In this document: one piece after another, positions 8,939-18,701 of the stretch
Layout of the letters: every line of letters starts with the position of its first letter
Position numbering within the stretch: the first letter of the stretch is position 1
DNA from: Algoriphagus aquimarinus
GTDB lineage: Bacteria; Bacteroidota; Bacteroidia; Cytophagales; Cyclobacteriaceae
Length of the DNA: 64,000 nucleotides
Direction of reading: 5' to 3'
Assembly (NCBI RefSeq): GCF_900112005.1
Contig: NZ_FOKK01000016.1
Span: 1-64,000 of the forward strand
Program-made: the position numbers and the translations under genes
Notes under the pieces: model-generated
Told to the model about the DNA's origin: nothing
Databases searched by the model: none
The model's input: the letters and a program-made list of their open reading frames with translations, nothing else

Positions 8939-8961
8939 CTCCTCTAATTAATAATCCGAAT

Positions 8962-11595
8962 ATGTCTATTGCCAGCAAATACGATCCAGTATCTACCGAA
9001 GCCAAATGGTATGCTTACTGGATGGAGCACAAGCTTTTTTCTTCTAAAGTTGACCATTCCAAAGAGCCGTACACCATTACAATGCCTCCACCAAACGTAA
9101 CAGGCGTTTTGCACATGGGGCATATGCTGAACAATACCATACAGGATGTTTTGATTCGCCGCGCACGTATGCAAGGCAAAAATGCTTTATGGGTGCCTGG
9201 TACTGATCATGCATCTATAGCTACAGAGACCAAAGTAGTGAACATGCTAAAAGAGCAGGGAATTGACAAGAAATCTCTGACTCGTGAGAAATTTCTAGAA
9301 CATGCCTGGGAATGGAAAGATAAATACGGAGGAATTATCCTGGACCAACTGAAGAAACTTGGCGCTTCATGTGACTGGGATCGCACCGCCTTTACAATGG
9401 ATGCTGATCTGAGTGATGCAGTAATCTCTGTTTTCGTAGATCTCCACAAAAAAGGAAAAATCTATCGTGGTATCCGTATGGTAAACTGGGATCCACAAGG
9501 CAAAACGGCTTTGTCCGATGACGAAGTAATCACCAAGGAAATTCAGTCTAAGCTTTACTACATCAAGTATAAAATCGAAGGAACAGAAGATCAATTCCTA
9601 ACAATCGCCACCACCCGACCTGAAACTATCATGGCCGATGTAGCGATTTGTGTCAATCCAAATGATCCTCGGTTCACACATCTTAAAGGTAAGAAAGCTA
9701 TCGTTCCGTTGATCAATAAGGCAATTCCTATCATCGAAGATGAATATGTAGACATGGAGTTCGGAACAGGTTGCTTGAAAGTGACTCCTGCTCACGACAT
9801 CAATGACTACGAATTAGGACTTAAGCATAAACTGGAAGTGATCGACATCTTAAATGATGACGGCACTCTAAATGAAAAAGCTCAAATTCTTATAGGAGAA
9901 GATCGCTTTGTGGCTAGAAAAATGATAGCCAAAAAACTCAAGGCAGTTGATCAGTTGGAGAAAATCGAAGATTACAAATCTAATGTGGGTCATTCTGAAA
10001 GGACAGATGCTGTAATTGAGCCAAAGCTTTCCTTGCAATGGTTCTTAAAAATGGACGATATCACCAAGCCTGCACTAAGCGCGGTAATGGATGATGTGAT
10101 CCAGTTATATCCACCGAAATTCAAGAACATGTACCGTGCTTGGATGGAAAATGTACGTGATTGGTGTATTTCTCGACAGCTTTGGTGGGGACATCGAATT
10201 CCAGCGTACCACCTTCCAAACGGAGAATTTGTAGTAGCAAAAACTGCTGAGGAAGCTTTGATAATCGCCAATGAGCAATATGATGGCAAATTCACTTTAG
10301 CTGACCTGAAACAAGACGAGGATGTATTGGATACCTGGTTCAGCTCATGGCTTTGGCCAATTTCGGTTTTTGACCCAGAAGTATTTACCACAGGAAAGCC
10401 TAATGAAGAACTGAAATACTACTACCCTACCAATGACTTGGTAACTGCTCCTGAGATTCTTTTCTTCTGGGTAGCAAGAATGATCATTGCAGGTTATGAA
10501 TATACTGGCGAAAAGCCTTTCAAGAACGTATACTTGACGGGCATAGTACGGGATAAATTGGGCAGAAAGATGTCTAAGTCTCTCGGCAATTCTCCTGATC
10601 CACTAGATCTTATCACTCAAAACGGAGCTGATGGGGTTCGTACAGGGATGCTTTTCTCCTCTCCTGCCGGAAATGATTTGCCGTATGATGACAAATTGGT
10701 AGAACAAGGAAGAAACTTCTCTAATAAAATATGGAATGCCTTCCGTCTTGTTCAAGGCTGGGAAATTGATCCAAACCTTGACGGATCTGCCAATGCTTCT
10801 AGTATAGAATGGTTTGAGAATCGTTTCAATCAAGCTTTGGTGGAAATCAATGATCACTTCGAGAAATTCAGAATTTCCGATGCGCTCATGTCCACCTATA
10901 AGTTGGTTTGGGGAGATTTCTGTTCTTGGTACTTAGAGATGATCAAACCAGCATATCAGCATCCGATCGATCAGCAGACTTACGATAAGACTATTGCTCT
11001 TTTTGAAGATATCTTAAAAATTCTTCATCCTTTCATGCCGTTTATTTCGGAAGAACTTTGGCATCAGATCAAAGAACGATCTGTAGAAGAATCCTTGATT
11101 CTGGCTTCGTGGCCTAGAGAAAAAGGATACGATTCTCAGATCACAGAGGATGCTTCGCAGATTTTCGAGGTGGTTTCACAAGTAAGAAACCTGCGGGCAT
11201 CCAAAGGAATGTCTCCGAAAGATGCACTTGATCTTACGATCAATACTAGGAATGAAGCACTTTACGGTAGATTCTCCGCCGTATTAAATAAGCTAGCCAA
11301 TCTATCTTCGCTGAACTTTGGTGATAAAGTAGATAATGCAATAAGCTTTGTAGTGAAGTCTGACGAGTGCTTTATCCCTATGGGAGACTCGATCAACGTG
11401 GAAGAGGAAAAAGAAAATATCCAGAAAGAGATCGATTATAATAAAGGCTTCCTGAACTCTGTAATGAAAAAGCTTAGCAACGAAAGGTTTGTTGCTGGAG
11501 CACCTGCTCAAGTCATCGAAATGGAACGTAAAAAACAAGCAGACGCAGAAGCCAAGATTAAAGCATTGGAAGAAAGTCTAGCCAAGCTAGGATAG
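8962..11595 (+). CDS. valS: Valine--tRNA ligase
   Basis: Class I aminoacyl-tRNA synthetase that charges tRNA-Val in the cytoplasm. The 877 aa carry the HIGH-type signature in PPPNVTGVLHMGHM (about 43-56), the editing (CP1) domain with TTRPETIMADVAI and GTGCLKVTPAHD, the KMSKS loop in GRKMSKSLGN, the anticodon-binding domain, and a C-terminal coiled coil (NVEEEKENIQKEIDYNKGFL...) typical of ValRS. Length fits the family. It is monocistronic with its own promoter and followed by a hairpin. Confidence 0.98.
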   Translation: MSIASKYDPVSTEAKWYAYWMEHKLFSSKVDHSKEPYTITMPPPNVTGVLHMGHMLNNTIQDVLIRRARMQGKNALWVPGTDHASIATETKVVNMLKEQGIDKKSLTREKFLEHAWEWKDKYGGIILDQLKKLGASCDWDRTAFTMDADLSDAVISVFVDLHKKGKIYRGIRMVNWDPQGKTALSDDEVITKEIQSKLYYIKYKIEGTEDQFLTIATTRPETIMADVAICVNPNDPRFTHLKGKKAIVPLINKAIPIIEDEYVDMEFGTGCLKVTPAHDINDYELGLKHKLEVIDILNDDGTLNEKAQILIGEDRFVARKMIAKKLKAVDQLEKIEDYKSNVGHSERTDAVIEPKLSLQWFLKMDDITKPALSAVMDDVIQLYPPKFKNMYRAWMENVRDWCISRQLWWGHRIPAYHLPNGEFVVAKTAEEALIIANEQYDGKFTLADLKQDEDVLDTWFSSWLWPISVFDPEVFTTGKPNEELKYYYPTNDLVTAPEILFFWVARMIIAGYEYTGEKPFKNVYLTGIVRDKLGRKMSKSLGNSPDPLDLITQNGADGVRTGMLFSSPAGNDLPYDDKLVEQGRNFSNKIWNAFRLVQGWEIDPNLDGSANASSIEWFENRFNQALVEINDHFEKFRISDALMSTYKLVWGDFCSWYLEMIKPAYQHPIDQQTYDKTIALFEDILKILHPFMPFISEELWHQIKERSVEESLILASWPREKGYDSQITEDASQIFEVVSQVRNLRASKGMSPKDALDLTINTRNEALYGRFSAVLNKLANLSSLNFGDKVDNAISFVVKSDECFIPMGDSINVEEEKENIQKEIDYNKGFLNSVMKKLSNERFVAGAPAQVIEMERKKQADAEAKIKALEESLAKLG

Positions 11596-11677
11596 AACCA
11601 AAACACCTGCAAAGACCAAATGACAAAGTTTTAGAGGAAACCGGCAGCAGTTTCAAACAGTTACTTAGACTTATAAT

Positions 11678-11694
11678 AAAACCTTAGAGGTTTT
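11678..11694 (+). terminator. Hairpin downstream of valS
   Basis: AAAACCT / AGGTTTT 7-bp stem with a TAG loop, 80 bases after the valS stop. A second hairpin, TTGGCC-TCAGT-GGCCAA, lies at 11726-11742. AAACCTTAGAGGTTT-like sequences recur between Bacteroidota genes, so this may be a dispersed repeat rather than a dedicated terminator. Confidence 0.45.
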
Positions 11695-11755
11695 CAACAC
11701 CTCGATGGTTGGAGTGTATTCCTTGTTGGCCTCAGTGGCCAATTCCCCTCAAGCA

Positions 11756-11789
11756 AAAAGCCCGACTGAAAATAATCAGTCGGGCTTTT
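11756..11789 (-). terminator. Terminator of ppc (possibly bidirectional)
   Basis: AAAAAGCCCGACTGA and TCAGTCGGGCTTTT flank a 6-base loop. A-run on one side and T-run on the other allow use from both strands; it sits 17 bases beyond the ppc stop. Confidence 0.85.
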
Positions 11790-11806
11790 AAATTGATGTT
11801 TGAAAT

Positions 11807-14344
11807 CTACGCAGCGTTTCTTGCTGCATTTATAATTCCAAACATACTTCTCAGGATTAACTTTTGAAGTACTTCCGTAGTCTTACCTGTTTCTAGAATT
11901 CTCTGGATAGCATATTGCTGCACAGTAATCAATGGCAATACGATTCGCTCACGAATTTCAATTGATTTTTTAATCACCTTGTTATCGCCCATCAATTCAT
12001 CCATTGAAGACACTTCTTTGAGCTTCTCTATAGACCTCAGGTACTCATCATACATGATTTCCCAAAACTCACCGTAGTTCTTATCTTGTTTCAAATAAGC
12101 TGTAGCTGGATAAAAGCACTTAGTAAGCGACTGCATGGAATTTCCTAAAAGAGCTCTAAAGAAAAGGCTATTGTTATAAAGGTCTTTCAACTCATCTAAT
12201 TTCCCTTTCTTTTCCAACACCTCTACGGCAGCTCCTACTCCGTAGAAACCTGGAATATTTTGCTTCATCTGCGCCCAAGATCCTACAAAAGGAATCGCTC
12301 TAAGATCTTCAAACTTTAGACCTTCACCACCTTTACCTCTTTTCAATGGTCTGGAGCCAATATTGGTCATCCCAAAATACTTTAGCGGAGTCACATGCTC
12401 TAAATATGGAACAAACATCGGATGACTTTTGAATTTCTTATATGCCTCGTAAGCTTCTCCAGCAAGTTCATCTATCAAAGCACGTTGGTCAGTGTTTAGA
12501 TTCTTATCTGCACCGCCATACAAATGGTTTTCCAAGCCTGCACTTAGAAGTTGCTCAAAATTGTATGTACAAGACGCTTGCTTGCCATAATTTGAAGAAA
12601 TCGTCTGTCCTTGAATAGTAACTTGGATTTCAGAATTTTCTACTTTTTCACCTAGAGAAGCATAGAAATTATGCATGTTTCCTCCACCACGAGCAGGAGG
12701 TCCACCTCTACCGTCAAAGAAAACGACTTCGATGCCATTCTCTCTGGATACTCTGGTCATCTCTTCTTTTGCTCTAAGAATAGACCAGTTAGCCTGTAGA
12801 TAACCACCATCCTTGGTTCCATCAGAGAACCCAAGCATGATCGTTTGTTTATTACCTCTAAATGCCAAATGCTTTTTGTACTCAGGCATATTGTAAAGAC
12901 TAGTCATGATCTCAGGAGCTTCAGCCAAATCATCAATCGTCTCAAAAAGCGGGACAATATCCAATGGCATATACTCCTTGTCTTTACCCAAACACAATTG
13001 ATTCAACTTGAACACCTCAAGAAGGTGCTTTCTAGACTGACAGTTTGAGATAATGTAGCGATTCAGAACTTCTTCGCCACTTTCCTGTTGGATAGAATCG
13101 ATCACACCAAATGACTGCAACATCTCTTGGTTAAACGGATCTTGGAAAGAAGCAATTTCCGGAATAGAAGTAAGGCTCATAATCTGAGCTATCTGCTCAT
13201 CTTCTGTTCCCTGAAGCTCCTTGCCCTGTAGTTGGAAAATCTCCTCTATCAGCGCATCGTGCTTACGGCTATCCTGACGCATATCCATGCACGCGAAGTG
13301 GAAACCAAATATTTTTACTTTTAAAATAAACTGATCTAATACATCCAAGAAAAGTCCCTCGTGATATTTAATCAAGCCTTCTCTGGCTGAAAGTAGATCA
13401 GCCAGCAATTGATCTTTGCTCTTGTAAACAGGATCGTTTTCAAATAGAGTAGCATATAGACCACGCTCAATATTTATCAGAATATCTTCTACGTGCTTGA
13501 AAGTCAACCTTCTTCGCACTTTACGCACATCTCTATAGTAGCATTTCAACACCCATTTCTTAAGGCGCTCAGCTACTTGCTTTGTAATCGTATGTGTAAC
13601 AAATGGATTCCCATCTCTATCTCCACCAGGCCAAAATCCTATCTTAAGTAATCCCGGATTCTCCCAATCGTGAAGTGGAATATTTAAGGATCCTAGTAAG
13701 CGAATCATGATATCTGATATGCTTTGATAAAATACATTTTCCAAAAACCAGATCAAGCTAACCGCCTCGTCATAAGGGCTTGGCTTTTCTCTTTTGGTGA
13801 AACCTGTTTTACCTAACTGTTGCAATAAGGAATTTATCTTACCGATGTCATCGGTACGAATAGCATTCTCAAGATCTGTGATAATGGCTAAGACATTGCC
13901 TGGGTAAAATTGAGTAGGGTGAGCCGTTAGCGTCAAACGCACAGAGAAAGTTTTCAACTTTTCTACCAACTCTTCTCGCTTGTTATCATTGTCTGTTCGG
14001 TCAATCAAAGCTTTGATAGTCCCTTTCCCCTTCAAATCATGGATTTTCTCATAAGCAGCATCCTCAATAGAATCAAACAAGACTACTTGTCTTTCTACGT
14101 ACTGGATCATTTGGAATAGCAAATCAGATTGCTGAGATTCCGTAGAGTCAGGCATCAGTTCATCGAAAAACCCTGCAATAATTTCCTTTGGAGTTAAACC
14201 TTTCTGGAAACCATTTTGACATGCTGTTCCCAAAATCGGAAGCAATGTTCCAGTTCGGTAGATGTCATTGAAGGGAAGATCTAAAAATAAACTGTTGTAA
14301 ATAGTGAAGCGCTTGGCTACTTGGGTATCATAGGTTTTATACAT
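11807..14344 (-). CDS. ppc: Phosphoenolpyruvate carboxylase
   Basis: Carboxylates PEP with bicarbonate to oxaloacetate, refilling the TCA cycle. At 845 aa it is somewhat shorter than the proteobacterial enzyme (about 880). Conserved parts are LTAHPTQ with the catalytic His at about 141, GGDRDGNPFVT for PEP/metal binding, GFSDGTKDGGY, and FDGRGGPPARGGGN, the equivalent of the catalytic FHGRGG loop with Asp where His is usual. The C-terminus ends GIINAARNAA rather than the classic QNTG. These deviations suggest a divergent bacteroidotal subtype; the fold assignment itself is secure. Monocistronic. Confidence 0.93.
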   Translation of the reverse strand: MYKTYDTQVAKRFTIYNSLFLDLPFNDIYRTGTLLPILGTACQNGFQKGLTPKEIIAGFFDELMPDSTESQQSDLLFQMIQYVERQVVLFDSIEDAAYEKIHDLKGKGTIKALIDRTDNDNKREELVEKLKTFSVRLTLTAHPTQFYPGNVLAIITDLENAIRTDDIGKINSLLQQLGKTGFTKREKPSPYDEAVSLIWFLENVFYQSISDIMIRLLGSLNIPLHDWENPGLLKIGFWPGGDRDGNPFVTHTITKQVAERLKKWVLKCYYRDVRKVRRRLTFKHVEDILINIERGLYATLFENDPVYKSKDQLLADLLSAREGLIKYHEGLFLDVLDQFILKVKIFGFHFACMDMRQDSRKHDALIEEIFQLQGKELQGTEDEQIAQIMSLTSIPEIASFQDPFNQEMLQSFGVIDSIQQESGEEVLNRYIISNCQSRKHLLEVFKLNQLCLGKDKEYMPLDIVPLFETIDDLAEAPEIMTSLYNMPEYKKHLAFRGNKQTIMLGFSDGTKDGGYLQANWSILRAKEEMTRVSRENGIEVVFFDGRGGPPARGGGNMHNFYASLGEKVENSEIQVTIQGQTISSNYGKQASCTYNFEQLLSAGLENHLYGGADKNLNTDQRALIDELAGEAYEAYKKFKSHPMFVPYLEHVTPLKYFGMTNIGSRPLKRGKGGEGLKFEDLRAIPFVGSWAQMKQNIPGFYGVGAAVEVLEKKGKLDELKDLYNNSLFFRALLGNSMQSLTKCFYPATAYLKQDKNYGEFWEIMYDEYLRSIEKLKEVSSMDELMGDNKVIKKSIEIRERIVLPLITVQQYAIQRILETGKTTEVLQKLILRSMFGIINAARNAA

Positions 14345-14610
14345 TATTCATCTTCCGTTTTAATGGTTAAGCAAATTAGTAAAAATTCTAAAAACTGAAA
14401 TAATTATTGAGTATTCATTAACAAATAAACTTTTTATCTTCCTTTTTATTAACCAAATGAGTAAATCTCCAATAAAAGCGCAAAAACCTCATACCGGATA
14501 ATTCAATATCTTTCTGTCATGAAATCTAGCATATCGCATACGATTTACAGTGGAATGATAATCAGCCATGCGATACTCCCATTGAACTTTGATAAACAAA
14601 TTATAAACAC

Positions 14611-15750
14611 ATGAAACAATCACTTCTAGTAACTGTGTTTTTAGCCATTTTCTTCGCCTGCACCACAGACAAAACAACCAAAATGACCGAAAACCCGATT
14701 ACTTACTCTTTTTTGGTAGGCACCTACACAGATGATGCAAGTCAGGGCATTAATCAACTTGATTTTACTCCTTCGGAAAATAAACTAGAAGTTCGGACAA
14801 TTTTCCCTGGTATTCAAAATCCTTCTTTTGTAATAGCAAATTCCGTAGGAGACAAGGTCTTTACTTTAGAAGAAATAGACAATGTCCCAGGTGGAAATAT
14901 AATAAGCTTGAGCCGTACTTCAGAGGATCAAGTTCTCACAAAATTAAGCGAATTACCTAGTTTCGGTGATCACCCTTGTTATATCGCCCTCTCTCCAAAC
15001 GAGCAATTCCTAACCGTTGCAAATTACAGCGGCGGGAGTTTTAGTGCTTATAAAATTGGAGAAAATGCAAATCTATCTCACTTACAGACTATTCAGCATG
15101 AGGGAAGCAGCATAAACCAAGCAAGGCAAAGCTCACCACATGTTCATAGCACAGTATTCAGCCCAGACGGTAAATTCTTGCTTGTAGCAGATCTTGGTAC
15201 AGATCAGGTTTATGTTTATAATTTTAATCAGGACGAAGCAAAGCCTTTGACTTTAAACAACATACACAAAGTCACTCCAGGAGATGGACCAAGACACTTG
15301 ATTTTTTCAAAGGATGGAAAAGAAATCATGTTAGTAGAAGAGATGTCTGCTTCTCTGGACATTCTAAGTTTTGATGCAGGAAAAATCAGTCCAAAACAGA
15401 AAATATCATTGGTAACTGAGGGATTTGATGGTGGAGTCGGAGCTGCTGAAGTGAGATTATCTCCTGACGAAAAAAACATCTACGTTTCAAATCGAGGAGA
15501 TGCCAATACCATTTCTGTGATCAGCAAGAAAGCTTCTGGGGAATACGAATTCATTCAGCAGATATTATCGGGAGGGATTATGCCAAGAAATTTCAATTTG
15601 ACTGCAGATGGAAAATATTTACTCGCAGCACATCAAGCAAGTGATGATGTGATCATTTTTGAGCGAGATCTGGAGACAGGAGTACTTACCCAAACCAATT
15701 GGAAAGTGAGTGTACACAGTCCAGTTTACTTATTTAGACTTGGTGACTAG
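14611..15750 (+). CDS. Lactonase-family lipoprotein (6-phosphogluconolactonase-like beta-propeller)
   Basis: Protein of 379 aa with a signal peptide and lipobox (AIFFACT, Cys about 17), hence probably lipid-anchored in the periplasm or at the surface. The body has seven-bladed YbhE/Pgl-type propeller repeats: VGTYTDDASQGI, HPCYIALSPNEQFLTVANY, SPHVHSTVFSPDGKFLLVADLGTD, GDGPRHLIFSKDG, RLSPDEKNIYVSNRG and MPRNFNLTADGKYLLAA. Family members hydrolyse lactones, but export argues against 6-phosphogluconolactone as substrate. The 3' end overlaps the convergent menC-like gene by 4 bases. Confidence 0.88.
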   Translation: MKQSLLVTVFLAIFFACTTDKTTKMTENPITYSFLVGTYTDDASQGINQLDFTPSENKLEVRTIFPGIQNPSFVIANSVGDKVFTLEEIDNVPGGNIISLSRTSEDQVLTKLSELPSFGDHPCYIALSPNEQFLTVANYSGGSFSAYKIGENANLSHLQTIQHEGSSINQARQSSPHVHSTVFSPDGKFLLVADLGTDQVYVYNFNQDEAKPLTLNNIHKVTPGDGPRHLIFSKDGKEIMLVEEMSASLDILSFDAGKISPKQKISLVTEGFDGGVGAAEVRLSPDEKNIYVSNRGDANTISVISKKASGEYEFIQQILSGGIMPRNFNLTADGKYLLAAHQASDDVIIFERDLETGVLTQTNWKVSVHSPVYLFRLGD

Positions 15751-16829
15751 GAAGGTTGCTCCCAGGCGAATTGGGGATTGTAAAGAATTTTCCCCTCTTC
15801 TATTTTCAATGGAGATTCCAGATTGTTCTGATATAATTTACCTGTGCCCAAACCTTGAGGAACAGTAGCGCCTAGGCTATCTGCAAGCTGCGCAATTGCG
15901 TTCAATCCAATATTACTCTCCAATGCTGAGGTCATCCACCAGCCTATTTGACGAAGCTCTGCTAGCTCGATCCATGCTTTGGTTTCAAGGATCCCACCAA
16001 GTAAGGTGGGTTTTAAAATAATATACTGAGGCTGAATATCATCCAAAAGCTCAGCTTTATTTTTAACTCCTATTAATTCCTCATCAAGTGCAATAGGTAG
16101 CGGAGTTGCAGTGCAAAGATGCCTCATCGCTTTCCAATTCCCCGCGGCAATTGGCTGTTCTATGCTATGCAACTCATACTTTGCTAGTTGATGGAGTTTA
16201 ACCAAAGCATCATTCTCCGAAAAAGCTCCGTTCGCGTCTACCCGAAGGGTAATTTGATCTTTAGAAAAGCGAGTCCGAATGTAATCAAGAAGAGCTAATT
16301 CCTGCTCAAAATCTATTGCACCAATTTTCATCTTGATGCAGTCAAATCCTTGTTCCAGTTTCTCCTTGATTTGATCAAGCATAAAGTCCTTTTGCCCCAT
16401 CCAGATTAATCCATTGATTGCAATAGCTTTTTCACCTTTATAGAAAGCATCTCCCAGAACCTTCTTTTTCCCACCATTCAGTAGATCAAGAATCGCTGTT
16501 TCTAAGCCAAATCGAATACTTGGCAAGTCAAAGGGAATTAACCCCTGCAACTGGTTCACAACATTTTTCTCGCCTGATCCGAAAAGCACTTGAGACATTT
16601 GATCTAGAGTTTTGCGGAGAACTTCTTCAAAATCCGGGCGATCATCCAAGCTCAGTTTCACCAAAGGAGCTGCTTCTCCCCATCCTATTGTTTCAGGATT
16701 TTCTGAATGAAAGGCTTTGATCCAGAACACATCTTTAGTCTTCAAAACTCCTCTAGAAGTACCCGCATCAAATTTAAAAATCAGCGTCCGCTTAAGGTAT
16801 TCAAAAGTAATTTTGGAAGAATTGGACAT
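15747..16829 (-). CDS. menC: Enolase-superfamily enzyme, probably o-succinylbenzoate synthase (MenC-like)
   Basis: Protein of 360 aa, soluble. The enolase-superfamily pattern is clear: the KxK catalytic pair in CIKMKIGAIDFEQE (about 163-176), metal ligands in LRVDANGAFSENDA, SIEQPI and LDEELIG, and a late KPTLLGG lysine motif. In Bacteroidota this architecture is annotated as o-succinylbenzoate synthase (menaquinone pathway) or dipeptide epimerase, and sequence reading alone does not separate them. No men genes lie nearby. It diverges from queA with 70 bases between starts and converges on the lactonase gene. Confidence 0.7.
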   Translation of the reverse strand: MSNSSKITFEYLKRTLIFKFDAGTSRGVLKTKDVFWIKAFHSENPETIGWGEAAPLVKLSLDDRPDFEEVLRKTLDQMSQVLFGSGEKNVVNQLQGLIPFDLPSIRFGLETAILDLLNGGKKKVLGDAFYKGEKAIAINGLIWMGQKDFMLDQIKEKLEQGFDCIKMKIGAIDFEQELALLDYIRTRFSKDQITLRVDANGAFSENDALVKLHQLAKYELHSIEQPIAAGNWKAMRHLCTATPLPIALDEELIGVKNKAELLDDIQPQYIILKPTLLGGILETKAWIELAELRQIGWWMTSALESNIGLNAIAQLADSLGATVPQGLGTGKLYQNNLESPLKIEEGKILYNPQFAWEQPS

Positions 16830-16871
16830 GGATTATGACTGCTTTTGGAAGGTACTTGAATTGACTTGGGC

Positions 16872-16879
16872 TATATTTG
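16872..16879 (+). promoter_or_regulatory. -7 box of the queA promoter
   Basis: TATATTTG, an exact TAnnTTTG match, 20 bases before the chosen queA ATG. It lies downstream of the more 5' in-frame ATG at 16717, which therefore cannot be the main start. Confidence 0.6.
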
Positions 16880-16899
16880 CAGGCAGAATAACAACCTAT

Positions 16900-18111
16900 A
16901 TGCAAATCCCAGCTATTGATTTAAACAGTTACGAATATACATTACCAGAGGAAAAAATCGCGAAGTTCCCACTGGCAAAACGAGACGCCTCGAAACTTTT
17001 ACACTACAAAGATGGGCAGATTTCTCATTTGAATTTTAGTAACATTCCGGATTTGCTCCCTGCGGACACCTTGCTCGTTTATAATGACACTAAAGTAATT
17101 CCTGCTCGATTGATTTTTCAACGAGAAACTGGAGCACGGATAGAGATTTTTTTACTTCAGCCTATTTCTCCAACTTCAGTTATTCCTGAGATCATGCTGG
17201 CAAAGCATCCGGTGATCTGGGAAACCATGATAGGAAATTCAAAAAAATGGAAAGACGGAGAGATATTGAAAGGGCTGATCCCATACAAGGAAAGCTCTAT
17301 TACGCTTTTTGCCAAATTAATCAATCGAGAGACGCGTCAAGTTGAATTCTCATGGGATAATGAAGAAGTGGCCTTTGTGGATGTGGTAGAAGCAAGTGGT
17401 GAAGTCCCTCTACCTCCCTATCTGAACCGAAAGCCGGTAGAGGAAGATAAATCAAGGTATCAAACAGTTTACTCAGAAAAAGAAGGTGCCGTAGCAGCAC
17501 CTACTGCCGGATTGCATTTCACTCCTGAGATTTTTGAACGTTTAAAAACGAAAGGAATAAAAGAAGCTCAAGTAACACTCCATGTAAGCGCAGGCACTTT
17601 TCAGCCTATCAAGGCAAGTCAAGTCACCGATCACCCTATGCACAGTGAGCAAATCCATGTAGATAGGAAAACTATAGAAACAATCATCTCTAATCTGGGT
17701 AAAATTGTAACCGTAGGAACTACCTCCGTTCGTACACTGGAAAGTCTGTATTGGTATGGTGTCAAGCTACTTGAAGGAAAAGGCGAGGAATTAAGGATTG
17801 AAAAGCTATTTCCTTATGAAGAGAGAGAAAATTTACCTTCGGCCCAGAAATCTTACGAAGCCATTCTTATTTATATGAAAGAAAAGGGTCTTCAAACGAT
17901 CATGGGAACCACAGAGATTTTTATATTCCCTGGATATGAGTTCAAAATTGTGAAAGGCTTGATTACAAACTTTCACCAGCCAGGCTCCACATTAATATTG
18001 CTAATTGCTTCGATTCTAGGCGAAGATTGGCGACGTGTATACAGGGATGCACTGGCAAATGACTATCGTTTCCTAAGTTACGGAGATAGCAGTTTACTTT
18101 GGATAGAGTAA
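16900..18111 (+). CDS. queA: tRNA preQ1(34) S-adenosylmethionine ribosyltransferase-isomerase
   Basis: Transfers and isomerises the ribosyl part of SAM onto preQ1 in tRNA to form epoxyqueuosine. The 403 aa start at MQIPAIDLNSYEYTLPEEKIAKFPL; the frame is open 61 codons further upstream, but that segment lies antisense to the menC-like gene and is unlike QueA. Landmarks: ASKLL, YNDTKVIPARL, EVPLPPYLNR, YQTVYSEKEGAVAAPTAGLHFT, TLHVSAGTFQPI, VGTTSVRTLES and FITNFHQPGSTL-like (LITNFHQPGSTLILL). The central region is longer than in the E. coli enzyme (about 356 aa). Confidence 0.95.
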   Translation: MQIPAIDLNSYEYTLPEEKIAKFPLAKRDASKLLHYKDGQISHLNFSNIPDLLPADTLLVYNDTKVIPARLIFQRETGARIEIFLLQPISPTSVIPEIMLAKHPVIWETMIGNSKKWKDGEILKGLIPYKESSITLFAKLINRETRQVEFSWDNEEVAFVDVVEASGEVPLPPYLNRKPVEEDKSRYQTVYSEKEGAVAAPTAGLHFTPEIFERLKTKGIKEAQVTLHVSAGTFQPIKASQVTDHPMHSEQIHVDRKTIETIISNLGKIVTVGTTSVRTLESLYWYGVKLLEGKGEELRIEKLFPYEERENLPSAQKSYEAILIYMKEKGLQTIMGTTEIFIFPGYEFKIVKGLITNFHQPGSTLILLIASILGEDWRRVYRDALANDYRFLSYGDSSLLWIE

Positions 18112-18137
18112 ATGAACTTGAAAAAATTAAAGAATTC

Positions 18138-18392
18138 TTAAGCAGTTTGAAGGCTGAATTCAGAGAATTCAGAATAATCAATTTCCTTCACCATTATGAT
18201 CATAGCATTAGCAAATTCCTGCTTACAGGCTAGGACAGCAAATGGATAGAACGGATCATTTGATTCAGATATTTCCAAAGACCCAAAAAACCTATGTAGT
18301 TCTTCTTGGGAATTTGAACGGATTGTGATGCAACCATTTCTAGATTCACATCTCTCAATCATGAAATTTGCTGTAGCTGTTTGGATTATCAT
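18138..18392 (-). CDS. Small hypothetical protein
   Basis: An 84-aa frame starting MIIQTATANF and ending FSLQTA. A longer in-frame start exists at 18470 (110 aa), but its extra N-terminus (MKNTLYRVCFFNNLPLNL) looks less protein-like. Composition is mixed with conserved-looking acidic and aromatic residues (NDPFYPFAVLACKQEF), no signal peptide and no membrane segment. No family is recognised. It is convergent with queA and no promoter is obvious. Coding status is moderately likely rather than certain. Confidence 0.45.
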   Translation of the reverse strand: MIIQTATANFMIERCESRNGCITIRSNSQEELHRFFGSLEISESNDPFYPFAVLACKQEFANAMIIMVKEIDYSEFSEFSLQTA

Positions 18393-18561
18393 AGTTTCCG
18401 GCGTTGAATTAAAAATCAAATTTAAAGGGAGATTATTGAAAAAACATACCCTGTACAAGGTATTTTTCATGTTTCCAGTAACTAACTGTCAAATTATTTT
18501 ATTTGATATTCAGACTATTAGCCAAAAAGATCTATTCATAGAATTCCTATCTGGTAATGAC

Positions 18562-18593
18562 TTGTAAAATTCTGATCAATTGACTTATATTTG
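18562..18593 (+). promoter_or_regulatory. Promoter upstream of tRNA-Ser
   Basis: TTG at 18562-18564, a 21-base spacer, then TATATTTG at 18586-18593. This fits the Bacteroidota TTG-N17-23-TAnnTTTG pattern and points to the tRNA about 100 bases downstream. Confidence 0.6.
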
Positions 18594-18701
18594 CATCGCT
18601 TTACAAAATGGATTAGGCCGAGAAATCAGTCACAAATTCGAAAAATTACCGAAAGGGTGGTTTAAATAGTAAAACGAAAACTAAGCCAAATAAACATATC
18701 T

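Noticed and set aside
16717..16899. Upstream start for queA giving 464 aa
   Set aside because: The extra segment is antisense to the menC-like gene, unlike QueA, and lies upstream of the TATATTTG promoter box.
18325..18567. 80-codon plus-strand frame opposite the small hypothetical gene
   Set aside because: No start context or protein-like composition; it ends within the tRNA promoter region.
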